Below, in pieces: positions 13,105 to 25,700 of a DNA stretch of 64,000 nt; the first letter of the stretch is position 1; every line of letters starts with the position of its first letter. Both the position numbers and the translations under genes were made by a program. The stretch lies in contig OU612071.1 of NCBI GenBank assembly GCA_914767715.1, positions 5,518,001 to 5,582,000 of the forward strand, given 5' to 3'. The stretch is from Membranipora membranacea (taxonomy: Eukaryota > Bryozoa > Gymnolaemata > Cheilostomatida > Membraniporidae). The notes under the pieces are model-generated. The model saw only the letters and a list, made by a program, of their open reading frames with translations, was not told the origin of the DNA and ran no database searches.

Positions 13105-15680
13105 ATGGATAAGTTCGAGCAAAGCTTACTCCTGGACAATCCGGAGGGAGAAGAGCAAAATGCATTACTGAAAGAATTTATGAAGTTATATGGAGGTGAA
13201 GTACCACCAGGGACTGCAACTCCAGGGCAAGAAGAGGAAGCAAAAAACTATAAAACTGTTGATCCAACACCAGAATTCTGTATAAAAACAAAATCATCCG
13301 AGGGCAAGACCAAAATATTTCTAAACATGTGCTCAGCAGAGCATTTGCCATCTCCAAAAGACATAACAGATCAAGAACTCCTAGCTCTCCTTGAATCAGA
13401 GGATCCATCAAGGTTCAGGGTACCCATGAGCTTGGGTGAGCCCCATGCTGAGATCGATAAGTCGGGCAAAGGGTGCACCGTTTATGACATTGTTGTCAGT
13501 GAAACATTCTGCAAAAAGATAGGAACCAATGACCTATTTATGGGATTCTTTATGTCAGTGGTAATGGAAGGACTTGAGCAAAAGTATGAGGTGACGCTTA
13601 ATCGAGAATGGGTGAAGCTTAAAAACAAGAAATGCATGGGTAAAGTTCTCACTCAACATATCAGGACTGAATCAAAGCCATGGATTATGGAGATGGACCC
13701 GAGTTCTTACCCGCCATCACCGAACAGTAATCAAGACCAGTATGTATCAATTAGTTTATGTACTATCTGATTTTGAACGGTGCAGTACTACAATGTTAGT
13801 TTGTATTTAAACAAACAGGCAGTTTTATTGTTATATCTGTCGCCTCTAGATTGCGTTAGGTTAGTTTGCAAATCTTAGAAATAGTTTATCTTCTCTATAT
13901 TGTGCAGCAGCATTGACTTCTGGGAGGCAAGAGCCCATCCCCATAGAAGAGAACTAAGATAAATTGTAGGCTCACATCATGATTTCATTCCCTACTTATG
14001 TCCAATGTCTATGCTACACATTTCGCCAGTCGTCTGATATAATTGTTTTGCTCGGGCCGGAACAATTTGGCATTGATAGCAACGAGAAAGCTAACGGATT
14101 AAAAACCACGTCCTCTCAGCCCTTTGAGTCAAACCTTAAACTCCCAGTCAATTAAAATAAACCAGCGAGTTTGTAAAGGACTGGTGCTTAGAGCCAGGAT
14201 TAAGTTTGTGTTTGCGGCTTGGCCAAACTAGGAAAGCCTACTTATAGGAAAAGCATTTTTATCAATTTAATTGCATTACTTGTGAATGCAATGTCAGTTT
14301 TCATACTTTGTAGAGGTAGTCACCCAGGTATATCTGAAGTGAAGACTACTAACATAAAGAAAGCAGTGGAGCCAAAATATAAGATAGTACAGGATCCAGT
14401 ACAGGGGCACCCCGACTTCCTTATCGCCGAGGTAAGATATGTATGATAGTAGAGTGAAATTAGCATTCCGGAGTTCTCAGTCTAATTAATTAGGAAAACC
14501 GCTATAAGGTTCATGAACAACATGGCTCAGTTTTCAACTCATTTTCACTCAAAGTTAAGATTGGTAGGTACTAAAAAGGTACTATTTTGTATAAACTATC
14601 ATTAAAGTGCATTCACATCTCAACTTTGAGTGAAGATGAGTTGAAACTGGGCCATATGAACCTTGTAGCAGTTTTCTAAATTAGACTGAGAACTCCAGAA
14701 TGATACCAAAACCTGATTCCTTCACAATCACTTTAAGCTAGTTTTAGGGTGACTTATTTTTAGCTATTACCAATTTTTGTATACCATCGGAACATCAACA
14801 TACCTAAGAGTATTATAAGTGCTCAAAACTTTCCCCAGGTTGTCGGTAGTAGCATTCCACTATTAACCACAGTCCCATCTTGCTGGAACTGTGCTTGATA
14901 ATAAAATGCTACTACCGACAACCTGGGAAGAAGCAGGATATTCAAGAACTCACCCCTCAGAGAAGTAAAGTTTGCTTTGGGAGAAATTTTTGATATTTTT
15001 CGCAGGTTTGAAATAGAGAAACTTTTAGCTAGCTAACATTTACTCACCTCACATTAGCTAGTAGCAATTGGTGTTAGCTAACATTAAGTCTTACCAACCT
15101 ACCTAAACTAGACTGTAGCTTACATTTACTCGCTTGGGGAACCATAAACAATATAACTGATAGGCCTATATTAGGAACATTGTGGTGCTAATGTATTATT
15201 TCTGTATCACGCCAAAATAGACCAATACTGCCCATCAAAGTGCACGCTAACCAAGAGACAAATTCTAGTTTTTTTTTCTTTTTTCGGGTGAGAGTTTTTC
15301 CAAATGAATTAGATTTTTATAAACCTTTTCTTGTCTGATTTTCAATGCAATCAACATAACAAATAAGATGAATTTCACAGAAAAGGCAGTAAGCTAACTT
15401 TATGCTCAAAATACGGCTGGGATAACCAGTGTGCTAACTACGAGACTGTTTGTTTCTATACGATGCTATTTTTTCCTTGTAGTTTGACTTACCAGAGATA
15501 AAAACAAGTCGAGCCGTGACTCTGGATATCGGAGAGGATTGTATAATACTGGATACTCGATCTAAACTTTACTACTTAGAGATTTATCTACCTTATAATC
15601 TCCTACAGCAGGAGTGTGGTGCTCAGTTTGATAAAAAATCTAGAAAACTCACACTGACTCTACCGGTGGTGTCGAACTGA
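13105..15680 (+). CDS. PIH1D1: PIH1 domain-containing protein 1, R2TP co-chaperone subunit
   Basis: Three exons, 13105-13739, 14314-14431 and 15483-15680, join in frame to about 316 residues; human PIH1D1 has 290. PIH1D1 is the adaptor of the R2TP complex (RUVBL1/RUVBL2, RPAP3), which works with HSP90 to assemble snoRNPs, RNA polymerase II and PIKK kinases. The N-terminal PIH domain lies in exon 1 and shows FCIKTKSSEGK, then FRVPMSLGEPHAEID and GCTVYDIVVSETF, closely matching the family. The basic residues expected to bind phosphorylated DSDD peptides are plausibly present. Exons 2 and 3 give the C-terminal CS-like beta domain (FDLPEIKTSRAVTLDIGED) and end PVVSN. The start ATG opens the exon after an AT-rich leader. 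An AATAAA lies at 15831, about 150 bp after the stop. The identification is secure. Confidence 0.95.
14464..14702. repeat. hairpin-forming miniature element in PIH1D1 intron 2
   Basis: The left arm starts CATTCCGGAGTTCTCAGTCT. The right arm is its inverse, ending AGACTGAGAACTCCAGAATG, and similarity continues for about 90 bp per arm. It starts about 30 bp after the exon 2 donor. No target duplication was recognised. Confidence 0.75.
14831..14929. repeat. second, shorter palindromic element in PIH1D1 intron 2
   Basis: CCCAGGTTGTCGGTAGTAGC at the left is answered by its exact inverse GCTACTACCGACAACCTGGG at the right. Imperfect pairing continues inward to a small central loop. The element is about 99 bp and has a different terminal sequence from its neighbour at 14464. 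Confidence 0.75.
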
Positions 15681-15830
15681 TGTTCAAATTATTAGTCCTT
15701 TTCTGCTAATCAATGTACTTTCCATTCATGCCTTCTCCACAATTTTCCACGGCTTTAAGTTAAAATATGTGTATTTTTTTGGTTCAAAGTGGACTTGTGT
15801 GATTGGTTTAACTCAAATATGCTAACACTC

Positions 15831-15836
15831 AATAAA
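15831..15836 (+). terminator. candidate polyadenylation signal of PIH1D1
   Basis: AATAAA occurs about 150 bp after the stop codon and just before the tandem duplication begins. This is the only canonical signal close downstream. Confidence 0.5.
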
Positions 15837-15856
15837 AAAACTGACAAACTAAGATA

Positions 15857-17380
15857 CTAAATTGTTGAAACATCTGTTCGATGGCAGAATTCGTCAAACA
15901 AAAAGGCAGCTCCAATAAAAGGGAGCTCCTTATACCGAGAAGCTGAAATCCTTGGCTATGTGACAGGTTCGTCACTTCTAGGTCATGGGCGTATTCTTGG
16001 GCTAGTTCCGACATGTTTCACGTATAGTCACGCCTAACGGTTGTCTGATTTAGCTGAATTTGACTTGTATGAAAGACCAGGAAGGAGATTTTTTTGTTTA
16101 GACTGAAGACGTAACGTCTCATGACTTCGCATCATTACTGCATGAATTTACCGGGAAGGGAACTTTCCGACAGCTGTAGTATAGAGCTAGAATCGTTTTT
16201 CTCTTTGATTTTTAAATAGGGGCTCATAAAGAAGGTTAGGTTGAATTATTTATCATCATAATCGTATAATTTGGTTCTTGAGTGTTTTGCAAAGTGAATG
16301 GAAACACTAATAACGTCATGCTTAGTCACAGATTGATCTGACAATAATCAATGCAAACCAATGCGAGAATAGACACGAGCCTCTCTATGGTCAAGAGGTA
16401 AGAACAATGGACCTTGAGGCTTCCAGTCCTGCCTGTGATAGTTTATTTCAGCTCGACCGAGTAGGAGGTGGCTCAGTGGTTTAGCGCCGGTCCTTCAGCA
16501 TGCAAGTGTTGAAGGTCGTGAGTTCGAATCCCACTGCGGTCCACTGATTACTGGGAGTTGTTGGACCCCCAGGTGTGCTCCGACCTGCCTACAAACTGAG
16601 AGCAAATTGGCGCAGACATTGCAGCCTCACCCTTAAGGCACACTATTTCGCCGCCACAATGTGGTGAGTGACTAACCATTGGGATTTTAACCAACATTTT
16701 AACCAACCATTGAAACAGCAGTTTCCTTTGGGCGAGCTGTGAGGTGTTAACTTAGGCTGAGCAAAAAATGGTTGAAAGTGTTCGGTAGGGATTACTTCTT
16801 GTTTCTAATTGTTCAACAGTAAATCAATATTATTAATGTGTAAGCACTTATCATTTGATAGGTTCAATGGAATGATATACGTAGTTATGGCCAAAACGCA
16901 GGTTATTATTTGTCAAAGGGAAATTGATCTTATCTATACCCTGCATCATGATCCTTGTTGACGGTCTTGTTTGTGATTGTTTGTTCAATACACCATATTT
17001 CTTTTGCCTAGCAGCAGCAAATATTGTTGTTTCTCCGTTCCTGAACACTCACATTTTCCCGATGCCAGCAACAGTGATGGGTTATTTTCCCATATTTAAC
17101 ACCTTCGTATTCACAGTGTTAATATTTGCTCAACATCGTTCAATTTTCTGACACTTCGTCCTTGTGTGCCCACTGGCACTTGCATTTAATAGATCTTAAC
17201 AATTATTGGCAATCAATAAATTTGAAATGGGAAGGGAAATAGACATAGTCTTATATATTTTTTTTAATTAAAATGATGAAAATATGATTAGACGATATGC
17301 AATAAAAATATAAAAAAAAGTGTACAATGTGAGAAGATCCTCCAGGTTCTTTTCAAGAGTTCAGGGGAAAGAAATTATGA
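15857..17380 (+). repeat. tandem duplication, copy 1 (about 1.52 kb)
   Basis: This unit begins CTAAATTGTTGAAACATCTG and is repeated directly at 17381-18902 with only scattered substitutions and small indels. It carries one complete SINE (about 16460-16710), which was therefore present before the duplication. The short minus-strand frame near its start recurs in both copies, is poorly coding-like and is not called a gene. Confidence 0.9.
16460..16710 (+). mobile_element. tRNA-derived SINE, family C, copy 1
   Basis: The head reads GGAGGTGGCTCAGTGGTTTA (box A-like), followed by GAGTTCGAATCCC (box B-like), the RNA polymerase III promoter of a tRNA-derived SINE. A body follows with CAGGTGTGCTCCGACCTGCC and ACAAACTGAGAGCAA, then a repetitive tail of AACCAACATTTT units. 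The same body occurs at 17985-18235 and, inverted and diverged, at 53497-53765. Confidence 0.8.
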
Positions 17381-18902
17381 CTAAATTGTTGAAACATCTG
17401 TTCGATGGCAGAATTCGTCAAACAAAAAGGCAGCTCCAATAAAAAGGAGCTCCTTATACCGAGAAGCTGAAATCCTTGGCTATGTGACACGATCGTCACT
17501 TCTAGGTCATGAGCGTATTCTTGGGCTAGTTCAGACATGTTTGATGTATAGTCATGCCTAACGGTTGTCTGATTTAGCTGAATTTGACTCGTATGAAAGA
17601 CCAGGAAGGAGCATTTTTTGTTTAGACTGATGACGTAACGTCTCCTGACTTCGCATCATTACTGCATGAATTTTACCGGGAAGGGAACTTTCAGACAGCT
17701 GTAGTATAGAGCTAGAATCGTTTTTCTCTTCGATTTTTGAGTAAGGGCTCATAAAGAAGGTTAGGTTGAATTATTTATCCTCATAATCATATAATTTGGT
17801 TCTTGAGTGTTTTGCAAAATGAATGGAAACACTTATAACGTCATGCTTAGTCACAGATTGAATGTACAATAATCAATGCAAACCAATGCGAGAATAGACA
17901 CGAGCCTCTCTATGGTCAAGAGGTAAGAACAATGGACCTTGAGGCTTCAAGTCCTGTCTGTGATAATTTACTTCAGCTCGACCGAGTAGGAGGTGGCTCA
18001 GTGGTTTAGCGCGCGGTCCTTCAGCATGCAAGTGTTGAAGGTCGTGAGTTCGAATCCCACTGCGGTCCACTGATTACTGGGAGTTGTTGGGCCCCCCAGG
18101 TGTTCTCCGACCTGCCTACAAACTGAGAGCAAATTGGCGCAGACATTGCAGCCTCACTATTAAGGCACACTATTTCGCCGCCAAAATGTGGTGAGTGACT
18201 AACCATTGGGATTTTAACCAACATTTTAACCAACCATTGAAACAGCAGTTTCCTATGGGCGAGCTGTGAGGTGTTAACTTAGGCTGAGCAAAAAATGGTT
18301 GAAAGTGTTCGGTAGGGATTACTTCTTGTTTCTAATTGTTCAACAGTAAATCAATATTATTAATGTGTAAGCACTTATCATTTGATAAGTTCAATGGAAT
18401 GATATACGTAGTTATGGCTAAAAAGCAGGTTATTATTTGTCAAAGGGAAATTGATCTTATCTATACCCTGCATCATGATCCTTTGTTCTTGTTCATGATT
18501 GTTTGTTCAATACACCATATTTCTTTTGCCTAGCAGCAGCAAATATTATTGTTTCTCCGTTCCTGAACACTCACATTTTCCCGATGCCAGCAACAGTGAT
18601 GGGTTATTTTCCCATATTTAACACCTTCGTATTCACAGTGTTAATATTTGCTCAACATCGTTCAATTTTCTGACACTTCGTCCTTGTGTGCCCACTGGCA
18701 CTTGCATTTAATAGATCTTAACAATTATTGGCAATCAATAAATTTGAAATGGGAAGGGAAATAGACATAGTCTTATATAATTTTTTTAATTAAAATGATG
18801 AAAATATTATAAGACGATATGCAATAAAAATATAAAAAAAAGTGTACAATGTGAGAAGATCCTCCAGGTTCTTTTCAAGAGTTCAGGGGAAAGAAATTAT
18901 GA
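17381..18902 (+). repeat. tandem duplication, copy 2 (about 1.52 kb)
   Basis: This is the direct copy of 15857-17380, ending GAAAGAAATTATGA like the first. High similarity over the whole length points to a recent unequal crossover or replication slippage. The clearest difference is a rearranged stretch near 18480. Confidence 0.9.
17985..18235 (+). mobile_element. tRNA-derived SINE, family C, copy 2
   Basis: This is the SINE carried inside the second tandem unit, with the same box A and box B motifs and the same AACCAACATTTT tail. It arose by segmental duplication rather than by independent insertion. Confidence 0.8.
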
Positions 18903-19099
18903 CATGTGCTACATAGAATACTTATAAACTAAACCAAATGGTGTTAGAATGATGGAGTTGGCTGAAGAAAATAGAGACGATCCTCAAAACAGCAGTTGGC
19001 TTTAAGATTACGTCCCAAAAACTGTCCTGTTTCTGATCTCTAACGCTTTTATAACAGCTGATCACAGTTAGACACGTGAGTGCACCAATAATTTTCCAA

Positions 19100-19480
19100 A
19101 CAATAGGATGAATCTTTCAGAAATGGCAACAAGAAAAGTTAATGCTCTAAATACAGCAAGGATAATTAGTCTCAGAATGTGTGCTTCAGTGAAACTGTTT
19201 GTTTTCTATACAATTTACTTTTCTTTTTGTAGATTGACTTACCTGAGATAAAAAGCGGGTGGAGCCGTGAACCTGGATAAAGGAGAGGATGGTATTCTGG
19301 TGCCTGGCAGATGGTTATTTTATTTGTCATTTCAGCCAATTATTGGCTTTTACATGCAAGTTCTTTTTTTTGTGTGTGCCTCATTTCGGTAAATTTGATA
19401 TGATAACCTACAATAATAAAAGGTCAGACAAAACTAAAATACTGAATTGTTGAAAAATTCTGTACAATGATAGAAGGTAA
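19100..19480 (+). pseudogene. PIH1D1: decayed copy of PIH1D1 intron end, exon 3 start and 3' flank
   Basis: The polypyrimidine tract, the TAG acceptor and the opening of exon 3 (ATTGACTTACCTGAGATAAA) closely match 15450-15560. A one-base insertion then shifts the frame and a TAA follows about 16 codons in. Most of the rest of exon 3 is missing, but the downstream AAAACTAAAATACTGAATTG resembles the stretch just before and into the start of the 1.52-kb tandem unit at 15840-15870. It is a partial, older duplicate that cannot supply a working C-terminus. Confidence 0.7.
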
Positions 19481-19534
19481 TTTCATAGTGTGTGGAAGGA
19501 TAATACTTCTACTGTTTCCATCAGGATGAAGGTG

Positions 19535-19665
19535 TAGCGAGACAGGCCCACGAAATCGCGTGGGGAGGCAATTCCACGCGTTGTTCATGCCAAACCACGC
19601 CGTTTGGCATGCTAACGATGCGTTGTTTTAAAGACCAGCATGTTCGTGAACAATGCTGACTGCAT
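19535..19665. promoter_or_regulatory. GC-rich patch with nested short inverted repeats, possible promoter region
   Basis: In otherwise AT-rich DNA this patch contains CGCGTGG with CCACGCG and ATGCCAAAC with GTTTGGCAT as adjacent hairpins, plus several CpGs. It lies just upstream of the first recognised exon of the plus-strand gene at 19768. A promoter role is inference from position and composition only. Confidence 0.3.
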
Positions 19666-19767
19666 CAGAATTATTGGTTAGTGAGTATAGGCAGTGAACT
19701 GAAACTAATCTGTGAACAAATTATTGATTACTTTGTATTGTCAATACTTTAATTCTCCATTATTTAG

Positions 19768-22700
19768 TTAGCCATAACTATTGATTTTTGGCCCTACAAA
19801 ACCAAAACAACCAAAACCCATGGCCGCGTGAACAGGGCTAATCAATGTCTCCTAAAATATCTCAAAACTCACTTCGATCAGGTATTTGAGCTGAGAAAGT
19901 GGGAACTTGTCATTCCAGCCAATATAGAAAGCGAATATTTGGTAAGTCAAATTAATCCCTTGTCTGCTGAACATTATTGGCTTTTAAGACACTTAACCAT
20001 TTTCATGTCATAAAAAAGTGTTCATTACTTCGATGTTTGTAAATATTCAAAGCAAAAATTATTTTATGTACAAAATTAAGATTGCCTACACATAGAGTTT
20101 AGAGCCGCCGCCTGGCAGCATTAGGATGTTTTCTCGATCAATGAAACCGGGTATGAGGATTCCAAATCGGAGTTGGTCTTGCTAAATGTGCCGGAAAAGT
20201 TGAAAAAAATTTAAAAAACATAAGCCCAACATCAACAAGCTGTAAACTTGAATTTCAGCGTTGTCTTCTATGCTACAAAGATTACAGGTGAAACTTCAGA
20301 TCAATGATGAGCAGCAGGATGTATTATGAACTAGGCAATTGTGTCCGGAATGATATTACTTTTATCTATCCAATGAAAGGCATGTATTCACAAAGGACTC
20401 ATATCTAGCGATTTGCATCCGATGGCATTATTCTGTGATTTATTTGTGACACTCTGTGGATGTGTCAGAAGATTGTTGCACTTCAAGAAATCTCTGATTT
20501 GTATTAATGTAAATCGGTCTTTGATTAACACATCTAGTTTTATCTCCCATCCCGCGCGACTTCATACAATCAGCTTCTAGGCAGCTTGGGAAAATAGAAA
20601 ATTTCTAACATCTATGTATAGGTTAAGACAGGTGTCAAAGTACGTGCCAGAAAAGATTAGTTCCAGCATTTTTAAAACAATCTTGTAGTCACCTTGACAT
20701 CAAACAACTGCGACCTGAAACAATAAGGTATAACTGGAATACCATTTACAAATGCCAATAACCTGACATTGGTCATTAAGAAAGTTTCTGAGCTGATAAT
20801 GGTCAACAAGTTCTTCTAGAGTATTGGTTCTGTTTGATTCTGCTTCATGTTCGCATCTGAATCAGAAAACGGGACAGCTTAAATTGTTTTTATGCATCCC
20901 TGAGCAAAAAGTTTTTCCTACATAACTTTATCAGTTTACATGGTTCTCAAGTGACATATTTTTACCACAGTTCACTATCAAGTGCTATAATTCATTTTCT
21001 TATTCTAGATTAGACGGAAACGGTGGAGGAATCGCTTTTTATGTGAGCGAGATGTACGAGGATAGTATGACTGACTCGGAGAGGCGTTGTGAGTATATAG
21101 CCGAGATGATTGCACTATAATAATACCTGTTGTCTTTCGGTGCCTTTGGGCTTGTTGTCTATTTCCTCCAGCTTACTCTCCCCTCAAACTCATTTGTTGT
21201 TGACGAAGATATCGTTGTTAGTTTAGAAAAATTTTTAGACACAACATCGGATGACTAAAGCAATTATCTTTGAAGCTAATACAGATATATATATACACTC
21301 ATTGGCAACCAAAGTCATCTCATTAGAAATGTTTTGCACTCAGTGCCAGAAAAAACAGAGTAAAAATTGAATAGGATATCATTACCATTGTCGATAATCT
21401 CATCAATATCCAACAAGAATATAAAAATTGGTGTTTCCATCTTTAGTTTACATAAGTGCACCGAATTCATATAGAATTTTGAATTCCTTAGAGATCACCG
21501 GATAATGCATTAGTACAAATAATTGTGATAGCTGGAAATAATTCACGAAAGAAGAAGGTTGTAAAATATTTATGAATCAAAGTATTTTGTATTTTGTGTA
21601 GCAATCATAGAAGTGTTTCAATGAAATTGTTAACATTTTTTGTACATAATTTTCTCCAAGACCATCATGAGTAGAACACAAATTAGAATGTTCAAGAAAG
21701 CACTTCATGTGAATCACTCACCACAAAATCTCTATTCCAAGTTATTATTTGAATACACACACTGATCCAAGAGCTGGATTGTCGTTTGAAATACAAGACA
21801 TCTCAAAAAGGTTTTGTGTATCCTGAACTTGAGCAGTGTGCATTTTGAGGCACTGATTGCCAGAGTATGAAATTTGGCAGCAGATTAAATACTCACCGAG
21901 TTAAGATTAATAACTTTATATATGAACTGTATTGTATTTATTAACCTTTTTGTTCTTATATTAAAGGGAAGCAGGTGTTGAGAGCGCAATCGAATTCAAT
22001 TCAAAGTAAATTTTGGAAACATCCACAAAATGTATGTATGTAAACCACCACAATTATGACAACTGCGCTGTCTAGTTGACCTACATAATCTTGCATTGTG
22101 AAGGATAGCACAACTTGAGCGTTGGTTGGCATTATCAGTTACACTTAGACGGCGTCCTTGTACAGCATATTGTGTTGTAGAAACATGCTATAGATATCAG
22201 TTTTAGCGTTTTGCTCAAGAATTGTTTTGGATATGAGATGTTGCTCAACAAGAGCAATTAAGAAGTCACATCCTGCATGAAGAGCTTTTACCTTCATATC
22301 AGGCCCCTCCCAAACCACAATATGTTTGTTTTGTTCTTTGAGTTGAAATCCATTGTAACCTATCATAAATATCCCATGTTTTATTTGGTAAATTCGATTG
22401 TTAATAACATGCCCATGGTGCAATAAACCCCTTAAAGATGCCCTTTTGTAAAAATTGGTGTCAGTTTTTTAATACTCACCGTCTTATGATTTTTTGCTAG
22501 GACACCCAAAGAACAAGAAGCGAGCCTTCAACCTGCAAATATAGAAATGCACCATTGCTGCGAACTGGTAAGACCCTAGGCATATCACTGTGGCCCTAAC
22601 TTACTGCTTTATTTCCCTAAACCATCTTCATTTCAAAAGTTTTTTGTTGGAGCTACACGCCTCTCATCTGTACTATTCAGAATTAGTGTGTTTTACCCAT

Positions 22701-25700
22701 CGCTAGGGATTCGAGTTATCCTACTTTTGTAACATAAAGGAAAACTTTGGATTTAGGGGTTGCTCCTGTTAAATAACCACTTGTTCTACTTTGATAATTC
22801 ACATTTGTGTTTTGTTTTGTATATTTTCATACGCATTTTAATGTTTTTAGGAAGTCCCAAAGCTATCAGAGATAAATTAACACGCGTAAGTACCTGAAAT
22901 ACAAAAGCCAGTCACAAACTTGGGTAAAATCTGCTAATTTAAAAATCCAGGTTATGCAATTCTGCCTATGATAGAAGCAATTTATAGGTACAACAATTAT
23001 ATATGATAAATCACTTTTTCTTGATGTAAGATATTGAGGGTCGTTAATTTGTTTCTAGATTATGTGAGAATCACTAGCCTTGTTCAAACGGCCACGTGAA
23101 CAAAGCTTATGAATCATATGTAAAATTCTCCATTGTTCTTTCCCATTTTTTGATATAATTGGACATAAGCTTTGTCATTGGAGATACGTTATCCTATTGA
23201 TTAATTGATCTGAGTAACTAAATATTATTCAGCCTCTTGACAATCAATGGCACAATGGGGCAATCATTGTGTAGTGATGCACAAAAGGTTGTATTGATCG
23301 CTAGCGCTTGATATCAATGTAGACAATTATACCTTCAATAGTCGGACCAGTTCTATGTGATGGTTGTGTTCCCTGGTAAGCGGAACGAACGGAACGACAA
23401 CTCTCATTTTGATAGAAGATTATCGATTGGTTTCTCTGATATCGACCTGCCTCTCTTGGAATTTATAATTTCGAAGTGCGATAACTCCGATTTTGTAAAT
23501 GAACAATATCAGTATAATTAATGACCAATAGATTGTTTTTCACTGGCAAACAATATTTCACAACACAAGTTTTGTGCTGTTGATCCGGGTTGTCAAATTA
23601 CGTCAATTATTGTGAGGATGACATTATCGTTTAAAGATGGTCAGCCTATATATAATATTTACTTAGCTTTATTATTTTGTGTTAAACAGGTTTATATTGT
23701 ATAGGAATATGTAACACCATACCCAGTTGGTTAAAATGTTTTAGAACCGAGAACCAGTTGTACACCAGTAAGATATTTAAACTGCTGCGCTATATGATCA
23801 GAGGCCATTGCTTAGGTACACCAGATCTTATTGCGCAGCAGTTGAATCTATGACTGGTGTACAGTTGGTCCTGGGATTGAGCTCATCCAAACATTCTAAA
23901 CAACAACATATCGTGTTACATTATTAGGATAATAAATTATGAAGAAGTATGGCAAATAAGATGTGATACAAGAGAATGCCCTGCTAGAATGCCATGGTAG
24001 CTGGTCTTCCAAGATTTCACAACTATCTAAGATACAGAAATCTAGTAGGTGTGATTTTTGATGACTATTCTTAATGGATCTGACATCTCTGCCTAATGAT
24101 GATACCCTCTAGCCTGCTGTTTTTTTTAAACTTTAGGTAAAGAGTGCAGATAGCTACTACCAAAATAATCTTGGCAGAATAATGGCTCCAGCTGACGTGA
24201 ATGGCTGTATTGGTAAGAGATTCATTCAATACTTGATGCTAACATAGAGCTTTTTTTAAAGAAAATTATCATTTTACTGGTCTGTTGTTTTCATTTATGA
24301 TTGTTATCATTCATGATCTGTATCAGCCTTCTCAGTCAAACTTGGACTGATATAGTAACTATAATAAGGATTCATTATGTTGTTCCAAATGAATAAGAGT
24401 CCGATGAATGAAGAGAACTTGAGGTGATAAACATCTACTTAATGTTACCTGGGGAACTAAGCATATATATAACCATGTCATTATAAGCTTATGTATATAC
24501 ATTGGTTCATGATAACATAACATGCTACTGATGCCAAGTTTATTATTGTTTATCACCATACACGAGCCTGGCCTTAAGCTTTACGTTACATTCAAAGGCT
24601 ATCACAATAAATTTCAAAAGGTCTCAAAAGCTAATGAAATATCCAAAGAGTTAAGTCAAACAGTCAAACCATATGTATGGTATTTTTATTATTGGAAATA
24701 TGGGAGGTAAAACATCACAGCTACAAGGATATATGTTTTTTAGAGGAAATATGGCAAGGGCCTGAGAGATTGAATGATGGGATCGCTGAAGAAGATATGA
24801 TTTTGAGTGATAAGGTGAGTTTACCAGTTTCAAAACAAAGTTCTAATAATAGTGATTATAGAAATACATCACTGATTACTCAGAGAGCACTAAATTGGAT
24901 AACCATGGTTGGCAGCTTTGTTTATGAGTGAAAATTCCAATTATTATCATTCCTTTGACAAAAACAAAATCAGAACAAGGACTTCTTACATTCTGAACAC
25001 ACTGAATATAGAGTGATCAGAGAAAACAACTTCGAATTACCAGTGCGTAAAAACCATTGGCTGAGCTAGGTGTCTGAATTAAAATGAGTTTCATATCAAC
25101 AGGCTTCTAATGAATCAGCTTACACTGTACATTGTACACTGTAATAATTGGTCCTAACAACTTCCCTGCTCAGGATCGAACCCTGGATCACTTGATCAGC
25201 GGTCCTCAATTTTTTCACAAGGCATACCCAGTATATGTGGTTGCAGAGGGATTGTCAACTATATTTTTTTTAATTCTCCTCGTTAGAAACCAATTTTTTT
25301 GTCACTAAATAATAATTTACCAGAAACTTCATGTGATTATGAGAGCGTTTTTGAGAGGGCCCCTGAAAATCGCCGTTTTAATTTTGATGAAATGGGTCCG
25401 GCAGAGATTTTAGCTGCAATTGACAAGCTGGATACAAAAAAACCAAAGGGTATGATTTAATTAGCGCATGGTCAATCAAAGAAAACTATACCTTAATATT
25501 TTACCTGTGCTTATGCCAATAAATTTGTGACCATCTTGAATTACATGATCTTTTAATTGCTATAATATGGATTCCATCCTTCAAAGAATACCAGTCTTGC
25601 TATTAACGAGCGTTCAGAGACTATTTACAAAAGACTTGATGCCAGCACTGAAGCACAGGCTATTTTCCTAGACTTTTCAAAGGCTTTCGATATCATTAAT

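Noticed and set aside
15829-16014. Minus-strand frame repeated at 17353-17538 in the tandem duplication
   Set aside because: It recurs only because the DNA is duplicated; composition, start context and lack of homology do not support a gene.
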